A stretch of DNA of 64,000 nt, from the NCBI GenBank assembly GCA_947499725.1, contig CANMPK010000001.1, positions 434,001 to 498,000 of the forward strand, in the 5' to 3' direction. How positions within the stretch are numbered: position 1 is the stretch's first letter; each line of letters starts with the position of its first letter. The notes beneath the pieces were generated by a model. It searched no databases. It was not told where the DNA came from and saw only the letters and a program-made list of their open reading frames with translations. The DNA comes from an uncultured Paracoccaceae bacterium. Its GTDB lineage: Bacteria; Pseudomonadota; Alphaproteobacteria; Rhodobacterales; Rhodobacteraceae. Made by a program: the position numbers and the translations under genes. Shown here in pieces: positions 26,801-36,083 of this stretch.

Positions 26801-27537
26801 GTTTTGACCGGCAGGCCGTAAACATCGCGCGGCTCATCAAAGCTGGAAGGGATTTTAACCGCGAACTTACCCTGTGCGGTTTCCACTTCACCGGCCGCGA
26901 TCAATTGGTTGTTGTTTCGCACAACGGTGATCAGCTCGGCGGCTGTGACGTTATAGGATTCCAGACGCAGCGGATCGATCAGAACCTCGAGCATTTCATC
27001 ACGTTTGCCAGCGATGCCAGCTTCGAGCACGGCATCTAGACCTTCGAGGCGATCTTGCAGGCGGTCAGCATAGATCGACATGGTGCGTTCTGGCACGCGG
27101 CCAGACAGGTTCACGATGATGATCGGGAATTCTGAGAAGTTGATTTCGTTGATCGAATATTTGTCAAAGCCACTTGGGAATTGGCTTTCGGCGGTGCTCA
27201 TAGAGTCGCGCACGTCAGCCATGATTTTGGTTTTGTCCCAGCCGAATTCAAATTCTAGCGCGACACCCGCGTAGCCTTCGGCTGCGGTGGAAGACATGGT
27301 TTTCAGACCATCCAAATCGGACAGTTCTGTTTCCATAGGTTTGACAAGAAGCGTTTCGGCATCCGAGGCAGAAATGCCGGGGAAGGGGACCGACACAAAG
27401 AGCGCAGGGATTTCAATGTCTGGTTCACCTTCTTTTGGAAGGTTCCAGTAAGCAAAACCGCCAGCCAGAAGAGACAAGGCGATAAAGGCAATGACCATGC
27501 GGGCCCGTGATGCGGCCCAATCGACAACCCCGATCAT
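23830..27537 (-). CDS. RND-family efflux permease (AcrB/MexB superfamily), enlarged
   Basis: This is a 1235-residue inner-membrane pump, about 150-200 residues longer than AcrB. The N-terminal helix, porter domains, the GLILAVGMLVDGAIVVVE proton-relay helix 4 and the second-half GIVALAGIVVNNNIVLIDTY helix are all present. An extra stretch at about residues 505-600 holds two additional hydrophobic segments and a basic loop before the usual helix 7. The pump uses proton flow to expel compounds through a periplasmic adaptor and an outer-membrane channel. It overlaps the adaptor gene by four bases. The substrate is unknown and no tolC-like gene is nearby. Confidence 0.92.
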   Translation of the reverse strand: MIGVVDWAASRARMVIAFIALSLLAGGFAYWNLPKEGEPDIEIPALFVSVPFPGISASDAETLLVKPMETELSDLDGLKTMSSTAAEGYAGVALEFEFGWDKTKIMADVRDSMSTAESQFPSGFDKYSINEINFSEFPIIIVNLSGRVPERTMSIYADRLQDRLEGLDAVLEAGIAGKRDEMLEVLIDPLRLESYNVTAAELITVVRNNNQLIAAGEVETAQGKFAVKIPSSFDEPRDVYGLPVKTNGDSIVTLGDLAEINLTFEDREGTARFNGVNTIALQVVKRKGFNLIDTADLVRQTVEDASADWPHELKAAVEVGTSNDQSRIVGSMVSQLEGSVLTAIALVMIVVLAALGTRAALLVGFAIPTSFLLCFVLLALMGITISNIVMFGLILAVGMLVDGAIVVVEYADKRIKQGAGPMVAYVEAAKRMFWPIVSSTATTLCAFLPMLFWPGVPGQFMGMLPVTLIFVLSASLVVALIYLPVMGGVSGRMSRFFGNASLVLRNSTPWYLRIALVMPALALLFIGIMQVLNPTFLMGTAGAEGGFGPFIVGFILFVLGTFATSITVDAVMIERRERRLKVGRRLSPFGMFIKFIAGNPIMPIVSIVFVIGFVMSVFSYFGENNNGVEFFVESEPEQAIVYVLAKGNLSLEQKDEIVRQAETIVLAHPGVKTAFSFAGTGGLDNNTGGAQPPKDTIGQVQFETIAWEDRPDAREEWFSLPLIGTVNREIKAADFDGDLIIDELTQQLSLIPGAKIEILAADRGPASAKPVHLRVKGDDWEDLIAAIATARNKFDSTAGLNLIEDTRPLPGIDWQIDVDVQKAGRYGADVATVGAMVQLVTRGILLDTMRVDSSDEEIEIRVRLPEEDRVLSTLDGLKVRTPDGLVPLSNFITRKPVPKLAEINRVDQTRIFDVKAGVEAGMTFLSNEDTGEIEVIPTETWDADSDLQAEYENDGFTAQPLTPAVQIAQITDWINESDPFPQGIEWEWTGDQEDEAESQAFLSNAFAGALGLMFIILLAQFNSFYNSVLVLLAVILSTTGVLIGMLVMDQAFSIIMTGTGIVALAGIVVNNNIVLIDTYQEYSQFMPRIEAIVRTAQDRLRPVLLTTITTMAGLAPMMFGLSLDFVGGGYSIDSPTALWWKQLATAVVFGLGIATVLTLVFTPSMLALRVWIWTYVDWGLRLVARLTKGRGSRAAQDWALRRAAKQIKAPEILWEDERKPLGEAPDEETGLRAAE

Positions 27538-28787
27538 TCGTTATGCTCCTGATAGCTGGCTTCCACTGGGACGCCGGTAATGACGTATTCTTGGCCGATG
27601 ACGATGACGTCGGCTTGCTCTGGCAGGCCAGAGATCCAGATGCCATCGATCGTGTCGCGTTGAACGGTGACTGGCATAAACTTGGCTTCTTTGGCCTCTG
27701 TTACGATGCGCACGCCCAGTTGGCCTTCGTCGTTTAGTGTGAGTGCCGATTGCGGCACCAGATGCGCCTGTGCGCCTTCAGAGCCGATGATGATTTCAGC
27801 GGTTTGACCATCGCGGATGGTCAAGTCTGGGTTTGGAACGGCGATTTCAACGCGGAAAGTACGCGTTGCTGGGTCGGCGGCGCGTGACAGGAAGGTCACT
27901 TGGCCGCTGACTTCTTGGCCGCTGGCCAAACGCGCACCAGAAAGAGCCCCGACGGATACGCGGGAGACTTCGGTTTCAGGTACGAAGCCAACCAGTTTGA
28001 TTGGATCCAGCTCAATGATCGTGGCGCAATGAGCGCCATTTGGGCCGTTGGATTGCAGCAGGCTGCCGAATTCGGCTGTGTCTGTTTCCAGCAGGCCAGC
28101 GAAAGGCGCGCTAACGGTTAGGCGGTCAATCTCTTTTTGAGCGGCAGCGACACCTGCTTCGGCGGATTGGATGGCTGCTTGAGCGCTTTCCAAGCCTGAG
28201 AGCGCAGCGGCCACGGTGGCCTCGGCGGCACGCACCGAAGCTTGGGTTGCGGCAACGCGAGTATCTGAAGCGAAACCACCCGCAGAGAGTTTTTCTGCAG
28301 CGTTATCATTGATACGAGCTTCTTCAAGGCGGGCGTTGGCTTCTTCAACGCGGGCTGCTGCACTTGGCACGCCAGCGCGCGCTTCGGCGAGGCGGGCTTT
28401 GGCTTCGGCCAAGCTGGCGCCGCGTGTGCCTGGGTCGATTTCACATAGCATTTGGCCTGCTTCTACAAATGCCCCTTTGCGCAGAGGCTCTGAGATCACT
28501 TGGCCGGAGGTTTCTGCCATCACATCAATCTGGCGTTCCGCTTCGGTTTCGCCGCGCACCACAACGGCGCTGTCGATCACACGCGCTTGAGACTTTAGCG
28601 CGACGACACGAACCACATTGTTGTTCACATCGTCCTTAGAAGCGTCGCTTGCTTCGTCTTCGATTGCCGTGGTTTCTTCTTCTGTCGAATCCGTTGCTGC
28701 AAAAGCGAGCAGGCGGTCGCGCTCGATGATGAAGAAGTACATGAATGCTGATACAGCGATAGCGATGATAAGCGGAATAATTCGCAT
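27534..28787 (-). CDS. RND efflux periplasmic adaptor (HlyD/AcrA family)
   Basis: This 417-residue membrane fusion protein has an N-terminal membrane segment (IIPLIIAIAVSAFMYFFI) and an acidic linker. Lipoyl halves lie at GQVISEPLRKGAFVEAGQMLCEI and VSAPFAGLLETDTAEFGSLL, and a coiled-coil hairpin of Ala-rich heptads (about 130-215) separates them. Beta-barrel and membrane-proximal domains follow. The start at 28787 gives a proper membrane helix; the longer frame adds a sequence without signal character. It is translationally coupled (ATGA) to the RND permease. Confidence 0.92.
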   Translation of the reverse strand: MRIIPLIIAIAVSAFMYFFIIERDRLLAFAATDSTEEETTAIEDEASDASKDDVNNNVVRVVALKSQARVIDSAVVVRGETEAERQIDVMAETSGQVISEPLRKGAFVEAGQMLCEIDPGTRGASLAEAKARLAEARAGVPSAAARVEEANARLEEARINDNAAEKLSAGGFASDTRVAATQASVRAAEATVAAALSGLESAQAAIQSAEAGVAAAQKEIDRLTVSAPFAGLLETDTAEFGSLLQSNGPNGAHCATIIELDPIKLVGFVPETEVSRVSVGALSGARLASGQEVSGQVTFLSRAADPATRTFRVEIAVPNPDLTIRDGQTAEIIIGSEGAQAHLVPQSALTLNDEGQLGVRIVTEAKEAKFMPVTVQRDTIDGIWISGLPEQADVIVIGQEYVITGVPVEASYQEHNE

Positions 28788-28992
28788 CGTGATGTGCCTT
28801 GTGTTCGCGTTGATTACCGAAGCAGTTAGGGGTTCATTGGCCAAAAACAATGGGGCCAAGTGCAAAATCTGAACCGTTGAGTTCAGTTTAGGGCTTTGAG
28901 GCAACAGTTTCAAGTGTGGCAACTTATCAGCCGAGGCTTGGCACTTGGGTGTCAGCAGGGTATGAGAGACGCAAATCAATAGGGGTTGGGCC

Positions 28993-29673
28993 GTGAGTAA
29001 TACCGACAGTTTCATCGAAGAAGTGTCTGAAGAGGTCCGTCGCGACCGTTTGTTCGCGATGATGCGCCGTTATGGCTGGATCGCCGTTGTGGCTGTGGTC
29101 GCGATTGTTGGCGGTGCGGCTTACAATGAATATCAGAAAGCACAAAAGACAGCCGTTGCTGAGGCGACTGGTGATGCGCTGCTGAATGCATTGGCCGAGG
29201 ATGACACCTCGAATCGTATCTCAGCTTTGCAGGATGCGACCCTTGAAGCGCCAGCGGCGGATGTGGTGCGTCAGTATTTGCTGAGTGCAGAACAAGCGGC
29301 AAACGGGGATACTGCAGCGGCATCAGAAACGCTGGATGCGTTTTTGGCGGCAGCGCCTGAGACCTCTGCTATCTATAAAGATGTGGCTGAACTGAAGGCA
29401 TTGATGCTGGCGGGCGATAGCATGCCGGTGGCAGAACGCCGCGAGCGTTTGGAATTCATGGCGCAGCCGGGTCAGGCTTTGGCGTTGCTGGCGTCTGAGC
29501 AGTTGGCGCTGATTGATGTGGCAGAAGGCGAAACGGATGCGGCGGTAGAGCGCTTGCAGTCCATCTTGCTGGACGCAGCAGTGACTACGGGCTTGCGTCA
29601 GCGCGCAAGTCAGTTGATTGTAGCTTTGGGCGGGGAACCTGAAACCCTGCCGTCGCTGAGCGTAACTGAATAA
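28993..29673 (+). CDS. YfgM-like tetratricopeptide membrane protein
   Basis: The 226-residue protein starts at GTG. It has a short cytoplasmic N-terminus (SFIEEVSEEVRRDRLFAMMRRYG), one membrane helix (WIAVVAVVAIVGGAAYNEYQK) and a periplasmic helical domain with TPR-like spacing. This matches the YfgM/TPR_21 family, which in E. coli associates with SecYEG and periplasmic chaperones. The next gene is bamB and then der, the same neighbourhood as yfgM-bamB-der in E. coli, which supports the assignment. Confidence 0.85.
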   Translation: MSNTDSFIEEVSEEVRRDRLFAMMRRYGWIAVVAVVAIVGGAAYNEYQKAQKTAVAEATGDALLNALAEDDTSNRISALQDATLEAPAADVVRQYLLSAEQAANGDTAAASETLDAFLAAAPETSAIYKDVAELKALMLAGDSMPVAERRERLEFMAQPGQALALLASEQLALIDVAEGETDAAVERLQSILLDAAVTTGLRQRASQLIVALGGEPETLPSLSVTE

Positions 29674-29698
29674 GCGCAACCGACTGGAGGGCAGGGCC

Positions 29699-31003
29699 GT
29701 GAAACATACAAATTGGATGCTGGCAGCAATTGCCGCAACAACGTTGTCGGCCTGCGCCGGTGGAGAAGTTCTTCTGACAGGAGAACGTGAAGAGCTGCGT
29801 GGTCAGGAGACAGTGACCGAGCTGCCATCTGAAACACGTGCGATCCGCTTGGCAGGGCAAACCAGCAACGCAAGCTGGACGCACCGTATTGGCACGCCGA
29901 AATATCGCGTCAGCCATCCGGCTTTGTCCGCGGCGCCGACGCTGGCATGGTCTTCTGTGATTGGCGAGGGCGAGAAGCGCAGCCAACGCATTGCGACCGA
30001 TCCTGTGATTGCAGACGGGCGTATCTTTACAATTGATAGCACCGCGACTTTGACAGCGACCTCGACAGCGGGTGCACGTCTTTGGTCTGTGGATATGACG
30101 CCATCGGGAGACAAATCCAACGAAGCCTCTGGCGGTGGTTTGGCGCTTGGCAATGGTAAGCTGTTTGTGACCACTGGTTTTGGCCGTTTGATGGCCGTTG
30201 AACCTGCGAGTGGCGAGGTCCTATGGGAGCAGCGTTTGGGCGGTGTCGGGAACGGCGCGCCAACGGTGTTCGGTAATCTGGTTTACCTCGTGTCTGGCGA
30301 CAATCTGGCTTGGGCTTTGAATACCGACACGGGCCGCATTGAATGGCAGCTAAGTTCTTCGCCGGATGTGACGAACTTGCAGGTGCCTTCTGCGCCAGCG
30401 GTGACAGATAAGTTCGCCATTTTTGCTTTCGGGTCTGGTGAGATCCAAACTGCCTTCCGCAAAGGTGGTCTGCGTTTCTGGGATGCGGGTATCCAAGGGC
30501 AACGCACAGGCCGTGCGCTGTCTACGATTGGCGATATCTCAGGTGATCCAGTTGTTGTGGGTAAGTCCGTCTATGTGGCGAACCACTCTGGTCGTCTTGT
30601 GTCACTGGATATCGACACAGGCAAACGCAATTGGACCGTGGAAGAGGGCGCGCTAAGCCCTGTTTGGCCTGCGGGCGGGTCTTTGTTCCTTGTGAACGAG
30701 CAAAACCAATTGGTGCGTTTGGATGCCGCCACTGGCGAGACAATTTGGGCCAAGCGCTTACCTGATTTTGTGAAAGACAAACCGCGCCGTCAGGTGCGTC
30801 GTCATGCGCATTACGGCCCTGTGATTGCGGGTGGCCGTTTGGTTCTAGCGTCTTCGGATGGGGTTTTGCGCAGCTTTGATCCAGCCTCTGGCGAGCTGCT
30901 GCGCAGCACTGCATTGCCGGATGGCGCGGCGTCTAATCCGATTGTGGCGGGCAACACTCTGTACGTTGTTAACAAAAAAGGCGAATTGCTCGCTTTCCGT
31001 TAA
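29699..31003 (+). CDS. bamB: Outer membrane protein assembly factor BamB
   Basis: The 434-residue lipoprotein starts at GTG, with lipobox LSAC at about residues 17-20. The rest is an eight-bladed PQQ-like beta-propeller, visible as repeated units such as VEPASGEVLWEQRL, NTDTGRIEWQL, DIDTGKRNWTV and DAATGETIWAKRL. BamB assists the BamA complex in inserting outer-membrane beta-barrels. It begins 25 bases after the YfgM-like gene and lies 47 bases before der. Confidence 0.93.
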   Translation: MKHTNWMLAAIAATTLSACAGGEVLLTGEREELRGQETVTELPSETRAIRLAGQTSNASWTHRIGTPKYRVSHPALSAAPTLAWSSVIGEGEKRSQRIATDPVIADGRIFTIDSTATLTATSTAGARLWSVDMTPSGDKSNEASGGGLALGNGKLFVTTGFGRLMAVEPASGEVLWEQRLGGVGNGAPTVFGNLVYLVSGDNLAWALNTDTGRIEWQLSSSPDVTNLQVPSAPAVTDKFAIFAFGSGEIQTAFRKGGLRFWDAGIQGQRTGRALSTIGDISGDPVVVGKSVYVANHSGRLVSLDIDTGKRNWTVEEGALSPVWPAGGSLFLVNEQNQLVRLDAATGETIWAKRLPDFVKDKPRRQVRRHAHYGPVIAGGRLVLASSDGVLRSFDPASGELLRSTALPDGAASNPIVAGNTLYVVNKKGELLAFR

Positions 31004-31050
31004 GCAAAAACTGATGTAAGGCCCACGCTTCAGAGTCTCTGGAGAGTCAA

Positions 31051-32517
31051 ATGAGTTTCACCCTGGCCATTGTGGGGCGCCCGAATGTGGGCAAATCCAC
31101 GCTGTTCAACCGTCTTGTTGGTAAAAAACTGGCGCTGGTCGATGACCAACCCGGTGTCACGCGCGATTTGCGCGAGGGCGAGGCGCGCCTTGGGGATATG
31201 CGTTTCACCGTGATCGACACGGCCGGTTTGGAAGACGCAACCGACGACTCTTTGCAGGGGCGGATGCGTCGCTTGACTGAACGTGCAGTGGATATGGCTG
31301 ACATTTGCCTGTTCATGATTGATGCGCGTGCTGGTGTGACGCCAACGGATATGATTTTCGCTGAAATCCTGCGCAAGAAATCGGCGCATGTGATTTTGGC
31401 AGCTAACAAAGGCGAAGGCGCGGCTGCGGATGCAGGCGTTTTGGATGCCTATTCCTTGGGGCTGGGCGAGCCGATCCGTCTGTCCGCGGAACACGGCGAG
31501 GGGATGAACGACCTTTACGGTCAGCTTTTGCCGATCGAAGAGAAATTCACCAAGATCGCCGAAGACAATGCGCCGATCACGGATGTGACGTTGGACGAGG
31601 ACGACGAGGATATCGACGCCGTCCCAATGCCAACCAACGAAAAGCCGTTGCAGATTGCCGTGGTAGGCCGCCCGAATGCGGGTAAATCGACGCTGATCAA
31701 CCAATTGCTTGGTGAAGACAAGATGCTGACCGGCCCAGAGGCGGGGATCACGCGTGATGCGATTTCGTCCCGTTTCGATTGGAACGGCACGCCGGTGCGT
31801 ATCTTTGATACCGCTGGGATGCGCAAAAAGGCCAAGGTGCAGGAGAAGCTCGAAAAGCTTTCCGTCTCTGATGGTCTGCGCGCTGTGAAATTTGCTGAGG
31901 TGGTTGTGGTTCTGCTGGATGCGGCCATTCCGTTTGAGCAACAAGACCTGCGGATCGCCGATCTGGCTGAGCGCGAAGGGCGCGCGGTTGTGGTTGCGGT
32001 GAACAAGTGGGACATCGAAGACGAAAAGCAAGAAAAGCTGCGTAACTTGAAAGAGGCCTTTGGCCGTCTGTTGCCGCAGTTGCGTGGTGCGCCGCTGATT
32101 ACCGTGTCTGCAAAAACTGGCCGCGGCATGGAGCGCCTGCATGAGGCTGTGATGCGTGCCTATGATGTTTGGAACCGCCGCGTGACAACGGCTCAGCTGA
32201 ACCGCTGGCTGACGGGCATGCTAGAGCAGCACCCGCCGCCCGCTCCGCAAGGCAAGCGCATCAAACTGCGCTATATGACCCAAGCGAAAAGCCGTCCGCC
32301 GGGGTTTGTTGTGATGTGTTCGCATCCGGACAAGCTGCCAGAGAGCTATAGCCGCTATTTGGTGAACGGGCTGCGCGAAGATTTCGACATGCCGGGCACG
32401 CCGATCCGTCTGTATATGCGCGGTCAGAGCGACAAGAACCCGTATAAAGGCGTTCGTAAAAAGAACGCAGGGGCGCTGAAGAAGCACGTAACCCCGCGCG
32501 CGCGTCGCGAAAAGTGA
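31051..32517 (+). CDS. der: Ribosome biogenesis GTPase Der
   Basis: This is a 488-residue tandem GTPase. Domain 1 has GRPNVGKST (about 8-16), DTAG and NKGEG. Domain 2 has GRPNAGKST (about 207-215), DTAGMRKK and NKWDIE. The C-terminal KH-like domain ends in a basic tail ([12 protein letters not shown]). NKGEG in place of NKxD in domain 1 is a mild variant. Der acts in 50S subunit maturation. An acidic insertion between the domains ([13 protein letters not shown]) is longer than usual. Confidence 0.97.
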   Translation: MSFTLAIVGRPNVGKSTLFNRLVGKKLALVDDQPGVTRDLREGEARLGDMRFTVIDTAGLEDATDDSLQGRMRRLTERAVDMADICLFMIDARAGVTPTDMIFAEILRKKSAHVILAANKGEGAAADAGVLDAYSLGLGEPIRLSAEHGEGMNDLYGQLLPIEEKFTKIAEDNAPITDVTLDEDDEDIDAVPMPTNEKPLQIAVVGRPNAGKSTLINQLLGEDKMLTGPEAGITRDAISSRFDWNGTPVRIFDTAGMRKKAKVQEKLEKLSVSDGLRAVKFAEVVVVLLDAAIPFEQQDLRIADLAEREGRAVVVAVNKWDIEDEKQEKLRNLKEAFGRLLPQLRGAPLITVSAKTGRGMERLHEAVMRAYDVWNRRVTTAQLNRWLTGMLEQHPPPAPQGKRIKLRYMTQAKSRPPGFVVMCSHPDKLPESYSRYLVNGLREDFDMPGTPIRLYMRGQSDKNPYKGVRKKNAGALKKHVTPRARREK

Positions 32518-32521
32518 TGTA

Positions 32522-32549
32522 AACCCCGCCCCCTGAGGCGGGGTTTTTT
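32522..32549 (+). terminator. Intrinsic terminator of der
   Basis: AACCCCGCC and GGCGGGGTT form a nine-base stem around CCCTGA, followed by TTTTTT. Confidence 0.93.
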
Positions 32550-32836
32550 CTGCGATATACTGCTGTTTTTTAGGATTGCACGCGGCTGGCTTTTGCTGGC
32601 CCGCGCGATCGGCCTTGTTTGGCTGATGCCTGCGCGGATTGCGGCCGGTGGGCGTTATTTTGCTGGGGTGTCTTGCGAAATTGCGCGCAGATTTTGCGCG
32701 GGATCGTGCGCAACCTATGCGGGCGCTTGCCGTGTTTGGCAGGTTTGCTGAGGGGCTGTTGAGAGGGGCGAAAGGGCTTGTCACCTTATGGGTAGGCATG
32801 ACGCCGTAACTCAAGTTTCTTTGAAAGGACGACCTT
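32550..32836. other. Intergenic stretch between der and the EF-hand gene, no confident gene
   Basis: This GC-rich stretch has no frame over 60 codons on the plus strand, although its base composition looks coding. One plus-strand frame from a TTG near 32637 to a stop near 32808 would encode about 57 residues with a lipobox-like LLGC and an Arg-rich amphipathic remainder. I see no ribosome site and cannot support it. It may be a decayed gene. AAAGGA before 32837 belongs to the EF-hand gene. Confidence 0.35.
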
Positions 32837-33088
32837 ATGAAACCGATGATGACACCTGTAACAACGCTGACATTCCTCGCGGCTTCTGTGATTACGACAA
32901 CCACAGCGATGGCTGAAACCCAGATTGAAGACACCAACGGCAATGGCACGTTCGACTATATCGAGATGTCGATTGCCTTCCCAAAGATCACGGCGGAAGA
33001 ATTCACCGCGATGGATCTGGATGAAGATGGTGAGATCAGCGCAGAAGAGCTGCAGGCGGCTTATGACGCTGAGGTGCTGGCAAAGTAA
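32837..33088 (+). CDS. Small secreted EF-hand protein
   Basis: This is an 83-residue precursor. Residues 1-26 are a Sec signal peptide ending AMA. The mature part holds two EF-hand-like calcium loops: DTNGNGTFDYIE and the canonical DLDEDGEISAEE. Small periplasmic EF-hand proteins of this type are common in alphaproteobacteria; their role is unclear, probably calcium binding or buffering. AAAGGA precedes the ATG and a terminator follows, so it is probably a single-gene unit. Confidence 0.85.
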   Translation: MKPMMTPVTTLTFLAASVITTTTAMAETQIEDTNGNGTFDYIEMSIAFPKITAEEFTAMDLDEDGEISAEELQAAYDAEVLAK

Positions 33089-33108
33089 GCTGACGCGATG
33101 ATCGAGAG

Positions 33109-33135
33109 CGCCCTGCCGTTTGGTGGGGCGTTTTC
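33109..33135 (+). terminator. Intrinsic terminator of the EF-hand gene
   Basis: CGCCCTGCC pairs with GGTGGGGCG, two G-U pairs, around a GTTT loop and is followed by TTTTC. Confidence 0.8.
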
Positions 33136-33209
33136 TTTGGGTATGCTCACCTTTTGTTAACCAAGACCACCCCAGTTTGGAGCCATAGCAACAAAATCTG
33201 GGGGGATTT

Positions 33210-34175
33210 ATGTCTACATTTCGAATGTCTTTGGCGTACCGCGAAGTGGATAGCGCGAAGGCGATTTTTCATTTGATCACCACATTGGCCGCATACTTTG
33301 GCTGCGGATTATCAGCGCTGTTTTATGCGCATAACCTATGGGTGGCGCTGCCCTTTGCGGCTGTTACCTCTGTCATGGCGGTGCGGCTGTATATGTTGCA
33401 GCATGACTGTATGCATCGCTGTTTCATCAAGCCTAAATGGCTGAATGATGTGATTGGGGTTGCCTTATCGCCCTTCACGCTGACGCCCTTTTATGTGGGG
33501 CGGTATAACCACATGCAGCATCATGGGCATGTGGGCGACTTGGATCACCGCGATACCTTTGAGATCAATGTCTTAACGCTGGAAGAATACCGCGCGTTGC
33601 CGTGGCGCAAGCGCATGGCGTACCGTGCCTATCGCCATCCGTTGACCTTGCTGATTGTCGGGCCCTTTGTGGTCTATGCGATTTTTAACCGCTTTCCTAA
33701 GAACACCCGCGCGCAAGGCTTCGTGGCGGATGTGTTCGTGCACAATGCGTTGATCCTGTTGATGGGGATTGGGGTTTTTCTGCTGGCGGGCAGTGCTGGG
33801 CTATGGATATGGGGCTTTTCCGTTTATCTTGCGGCATCCTGCGGCGCGATCATTCCTTATGTGGAGCATAACTTTGAAACCGTGCAATGGGGGCGGCGGC
33901 CTGAGCTAACCCATGAAAACGCGGCGCTCTATGGATCTGCGGTTTTGGATTTTGGGGATGTGTTTCATTTTCTGACGGCCAATATTGGCTATCACGATTT
34001 GCATCACCTCAACCCAACAATCCCAAGCTATCGTTTGAAAACCTGCCATGAGGCTTTGGAGGCCGAAGGGCTTTTGCATTCGACCAAGATCGGTTGGCGC
34101 GAGGCGCTTCAATGTTTTCAATGGAAGCTTTGGGATGAGGACGCAGGCCGCATGGTGAGCTTTGCGGCCGTTTAG
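33210..34175 (+). CDS. Membrane fatty acid desaturase
   Basis: This 321-residue protein has four to five membrane segments and the three histidine boxes of the di-iron desaturase/hydroxylase superfamily: QHDCMH at about 68, NHMQHH at about 103 and YHDLHH near 265. It introduces double bonds into acyl chains of membrane lipids, or modifies a related lipid; the regiospecificity cannot be predicted. GGGGGGA lies five bases before the ATG. It stands alone and converges with serS. Confidence 0.88.
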   Translation: MSTFRMSLAYREVDSAKAIFHLITTLAAYFGCGLSALFYAHNLWVALPFAAVTSVMAVRLYMLQHDCMHRCFIKPKWLNDVIGVALSPFTLTPFYVGRYNHMQHHGHVGDLDHRDTFEINVLTLEEYRALPWRKRMAYRAYRHPLTLLIVGPFVVYAIFNRFPKNTRAQGFVADVFVHNALILLMGIGVFLLAGSAGLWIWGFSVYLAASCGAIIPYVEHNFETVQWGRRPELTHENAALYGSAVLDFGDVFHFLTANIGYHDLHHLNPTIPSYRLKTCHEALEAEGLLHSTKIGWREALQCFQWKLWDEDAGRMVSFAAV

Positions 34176-34182
34176 GGCGCGC

Positions 34183-34218
34183 AAACAAAAAGGGCGACCC
34201 ATAGGAAATGGATCGCCC
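34183..34218 (-). terminator. Intrinsic terminator of serS
   Basis: GGGCGA and TCGCCC, extended by CCAT/ATGG past one mismatch, pair around AGGAA. On the minus strand the hairpin is followed by TTTTTGTTT, placing it just after the serS stop. Confidence 0.85.
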
Positions 34219-34240
34219 GAATAGATTATATTTCAGTGGC

Positions 34241-35533
34241 TTACGCCAGATCACCTGCGGCTGTCAGGGTTGTCTTGCCGCCCAAATATGGCGCCAAAGC
34301 CTCTGGCAGTTTGACAGAGCCGTCTTCCTGCTGGCCGTTCTCTAGCACAGCGATCAAGCAGCGCCCCACGGCCAGACCGGAGCCGTTCAACGTGTGTACA
34401 AACTCTGGCTTGCCGCCATCGGCTGGTTTGAAACGCGCATTCATGCGGCGGGCTTGGAAATCGCCTGTTGTGGAAACAGAGCTGATCTCGCGATAGGCAT
34501 TTTGGCCAGGCAACCACGCTTCGATATCGAAAGTACGACGCGCGCCAAAGCCCATGTCGCCCGTGCATAGGATCACGGTGCGGTATGGGATGTTCAGCGC
34601 TTCCAGAATGCCCTCGGCGCAGCGCAGCATGCGCTTTTGCTCGGCGTCGGACTCATCTGGGTGCGTAATGGAAACCATCTCGACCTTTTCGAACTGATGT
34701 TGACGCAGCATGCCAGAGGTATCTCGGCCCGCAGAGCCTGCCTCGGAGCGGAAGCACAGGGAGTGCGATGTCATGCGGATCGGCAGTTTGCTGGCGTCTA
34801 GAACGTCGCCGGCGGCTGTATAGGTCAGCGGGATTTCAGAGGTCGAGATCAACCACCAGCCGTTTGTGGTTTGATAGCTGTCTTCTGCGAATTTTGGCAA
34901 TTTATCCGTGCCATACATCGCTTCATCGCGCACCAGAACCGGAGTGTTGATTTCGGTCAGGCCGTTTTCATCAACATGTTTGTCGATCATGAACTGCGCC
35001 AAAGCGCGGTGGATACGGGCCACGGCGCCTTTCAGCATCACAAAACGCGCGCCGGATGTTTTGGCGGCGGTTTCAAAGTCCATCGCCTTGGCGACGCCTT
35101 TGATTTCGTAGTGCTCTAGGGTGTCAAAGCCAAATTCCGCAGGCGTGCCCCATGTGCTGACTTCGACATTGTCATCTTCGTCTGCGCCATTTGGCACATC
35201 GTCTGCTGGCAGGTTTGGAATGCGCGCCAGCATGTCTGTCAGTTTGGCGTCGATCTCTTTGGCCTCATTTTGCATGTTGGCCACGTCTTCTTTTTTCTGA
35301 CCAACCAATGCGCGCAGGCGTTCAAATTCGGCTTCGTCGCCTTTGGCTTTCGCAGCGCCCACTTCTTTGGCAGCTTTTTTCTGATCGGACTGGGCGGTTT
35401 CCGCCTCTGTGATCTTGGCGCGGCGCTCTGCGTCTAGGGCGAGCAGCTCGGACGACATCGGCGCGTCTCCACGGCGGGAGAGGGCGGCATCAAACGCAGC
35501 CGGATTTTCGCGGATCGCACGGATGTCATGCAT
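34241..35533 (-). CDS. serS: Serine--tRNA ligase
   Basis: This is a class II aminoacyl-tRNA synthetase of 430 residues. The N-terminal coiled-coil arm that grips tRNA-Ser lies at about 28-100. Motif 2 is [22 protein letters not shown] and motif 3 contains [25 protein letters not shown] precedes the start [10 protein letters not shown]. Length and motif order are standard. The 240-base spacer to yajC must hold both divergent promoters. Confidence 0.98.
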   Translation of the reverse strand: MHDIRAIRENPAAFDAALSRRGDAPMSSELLALDAERRAKITEAETAQSDQKKAAKEVGAAKAKGDEAEFERLRALVGQKKEDVANMQNEAKEIDAKLTDMLARIPNLPADDVPNGADEDDNVEVSTWGTPAEFGFDTLEHYEIKGVAKAMDFETAAKTSGARFVMLKGAVARIHRALAQFMIDKHVDENGLTEINTPVLVRDEAMYGTDKLPKFAEDSYQTTNGWWLISTSEIPLTYTAAGDVLDASKLPIRMTSHSLCFRSEAGSAGRDTSGMLRQHQFEKVEMVSITHPDESDAEQKRMLRCAEGILEALNIPYRTVILCTGDMGFGARRTFDIEAWLPGQNAYREISSVSTTGDFQARRMNARFKPADGGKPEFVHTLNGSGLAVGRCLIAVLENGQQEDGSVKLPEALAPYLGGKTTLTAAGDLA

Positions 35534-35772
35534 GGGATCTAGTCCTTTGATAGTGATTCAGTCGTGCCGGTGTTATGGCCTATTTTTTTACGGATCGTAA
35601 CCTGTGAAAACCCAATCTGATGGGGATGTGGCGCTTGTGCTTGGCGATCTTGGAAAACTTAGTCTGCGAACTTAGGGGCTTTCCTGTTTCACGCCTTGCA
35701 TAAAGGTGCATGGACACATAGGTTCCCTGCAAATTTCGCGCGGGATGGCGCGGCCAAAACAAGGAAGAACCA

Positions 35773-36054
35773 ATGGAAGCCTTTGCACAATTTATCCCAC
35801 TTATTCTGATCTTCGGTATCATGTATTTCTTGCTGATCCGTCCTCAGCAGAAAAAAGTGAAAGAACATCAGGCAATGGTTGCGGCAGTGCGTCGCGGCGA
35901 CGAAGTGGTGACACAAGGCGGCTTGATCGGCAAAGTTGTGAAAGTGAAAGACAACAACGAAGTCGAAGTTGAGCTGGCAGACGGCGTGAAAGTGCGCGTT
36001 GTTCAGTCCACACTGGCGAATGTTGTTTCTAAAACAGAACCGGTTGAATCCTAA
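35773..36054 (+). CDS. yajC: Preprotein translocase subunit YajC
   Basis: This 93-residue protein has one N-terminal membrane helix (FIPLILIFGIMYFLLIRPQQ) ending in the family-typical RPQQKK, followed by a small cytoplasmic domain (RRGDEVVTQGGLIGKVVKV). YajC forms a membrane complex with SecD and SecF that assists protein export. It is followed 29 bases later by secD. AAGGAAG precedes the ATG. Confidence 0.95.
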   Translation: MEAFAQFIPLILIFGIMYFLLIRPQQKKVKEHQAMVAAVRRGDEVVTQGGLIGKVVKVKDNNEVEVELADGVKVRVVQSTLANVVSKTEPVES

Positions 36055-36083
36055 GTTTCTCTGAAAAGTAAGGCAGGCGCATT

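Noticed and set aside
32637-32808. A 57-residue lipoprotein-like frame after der
   Set aside because: It has an LLGC-like motif but only a TTG start, no ribosome site and no known family.
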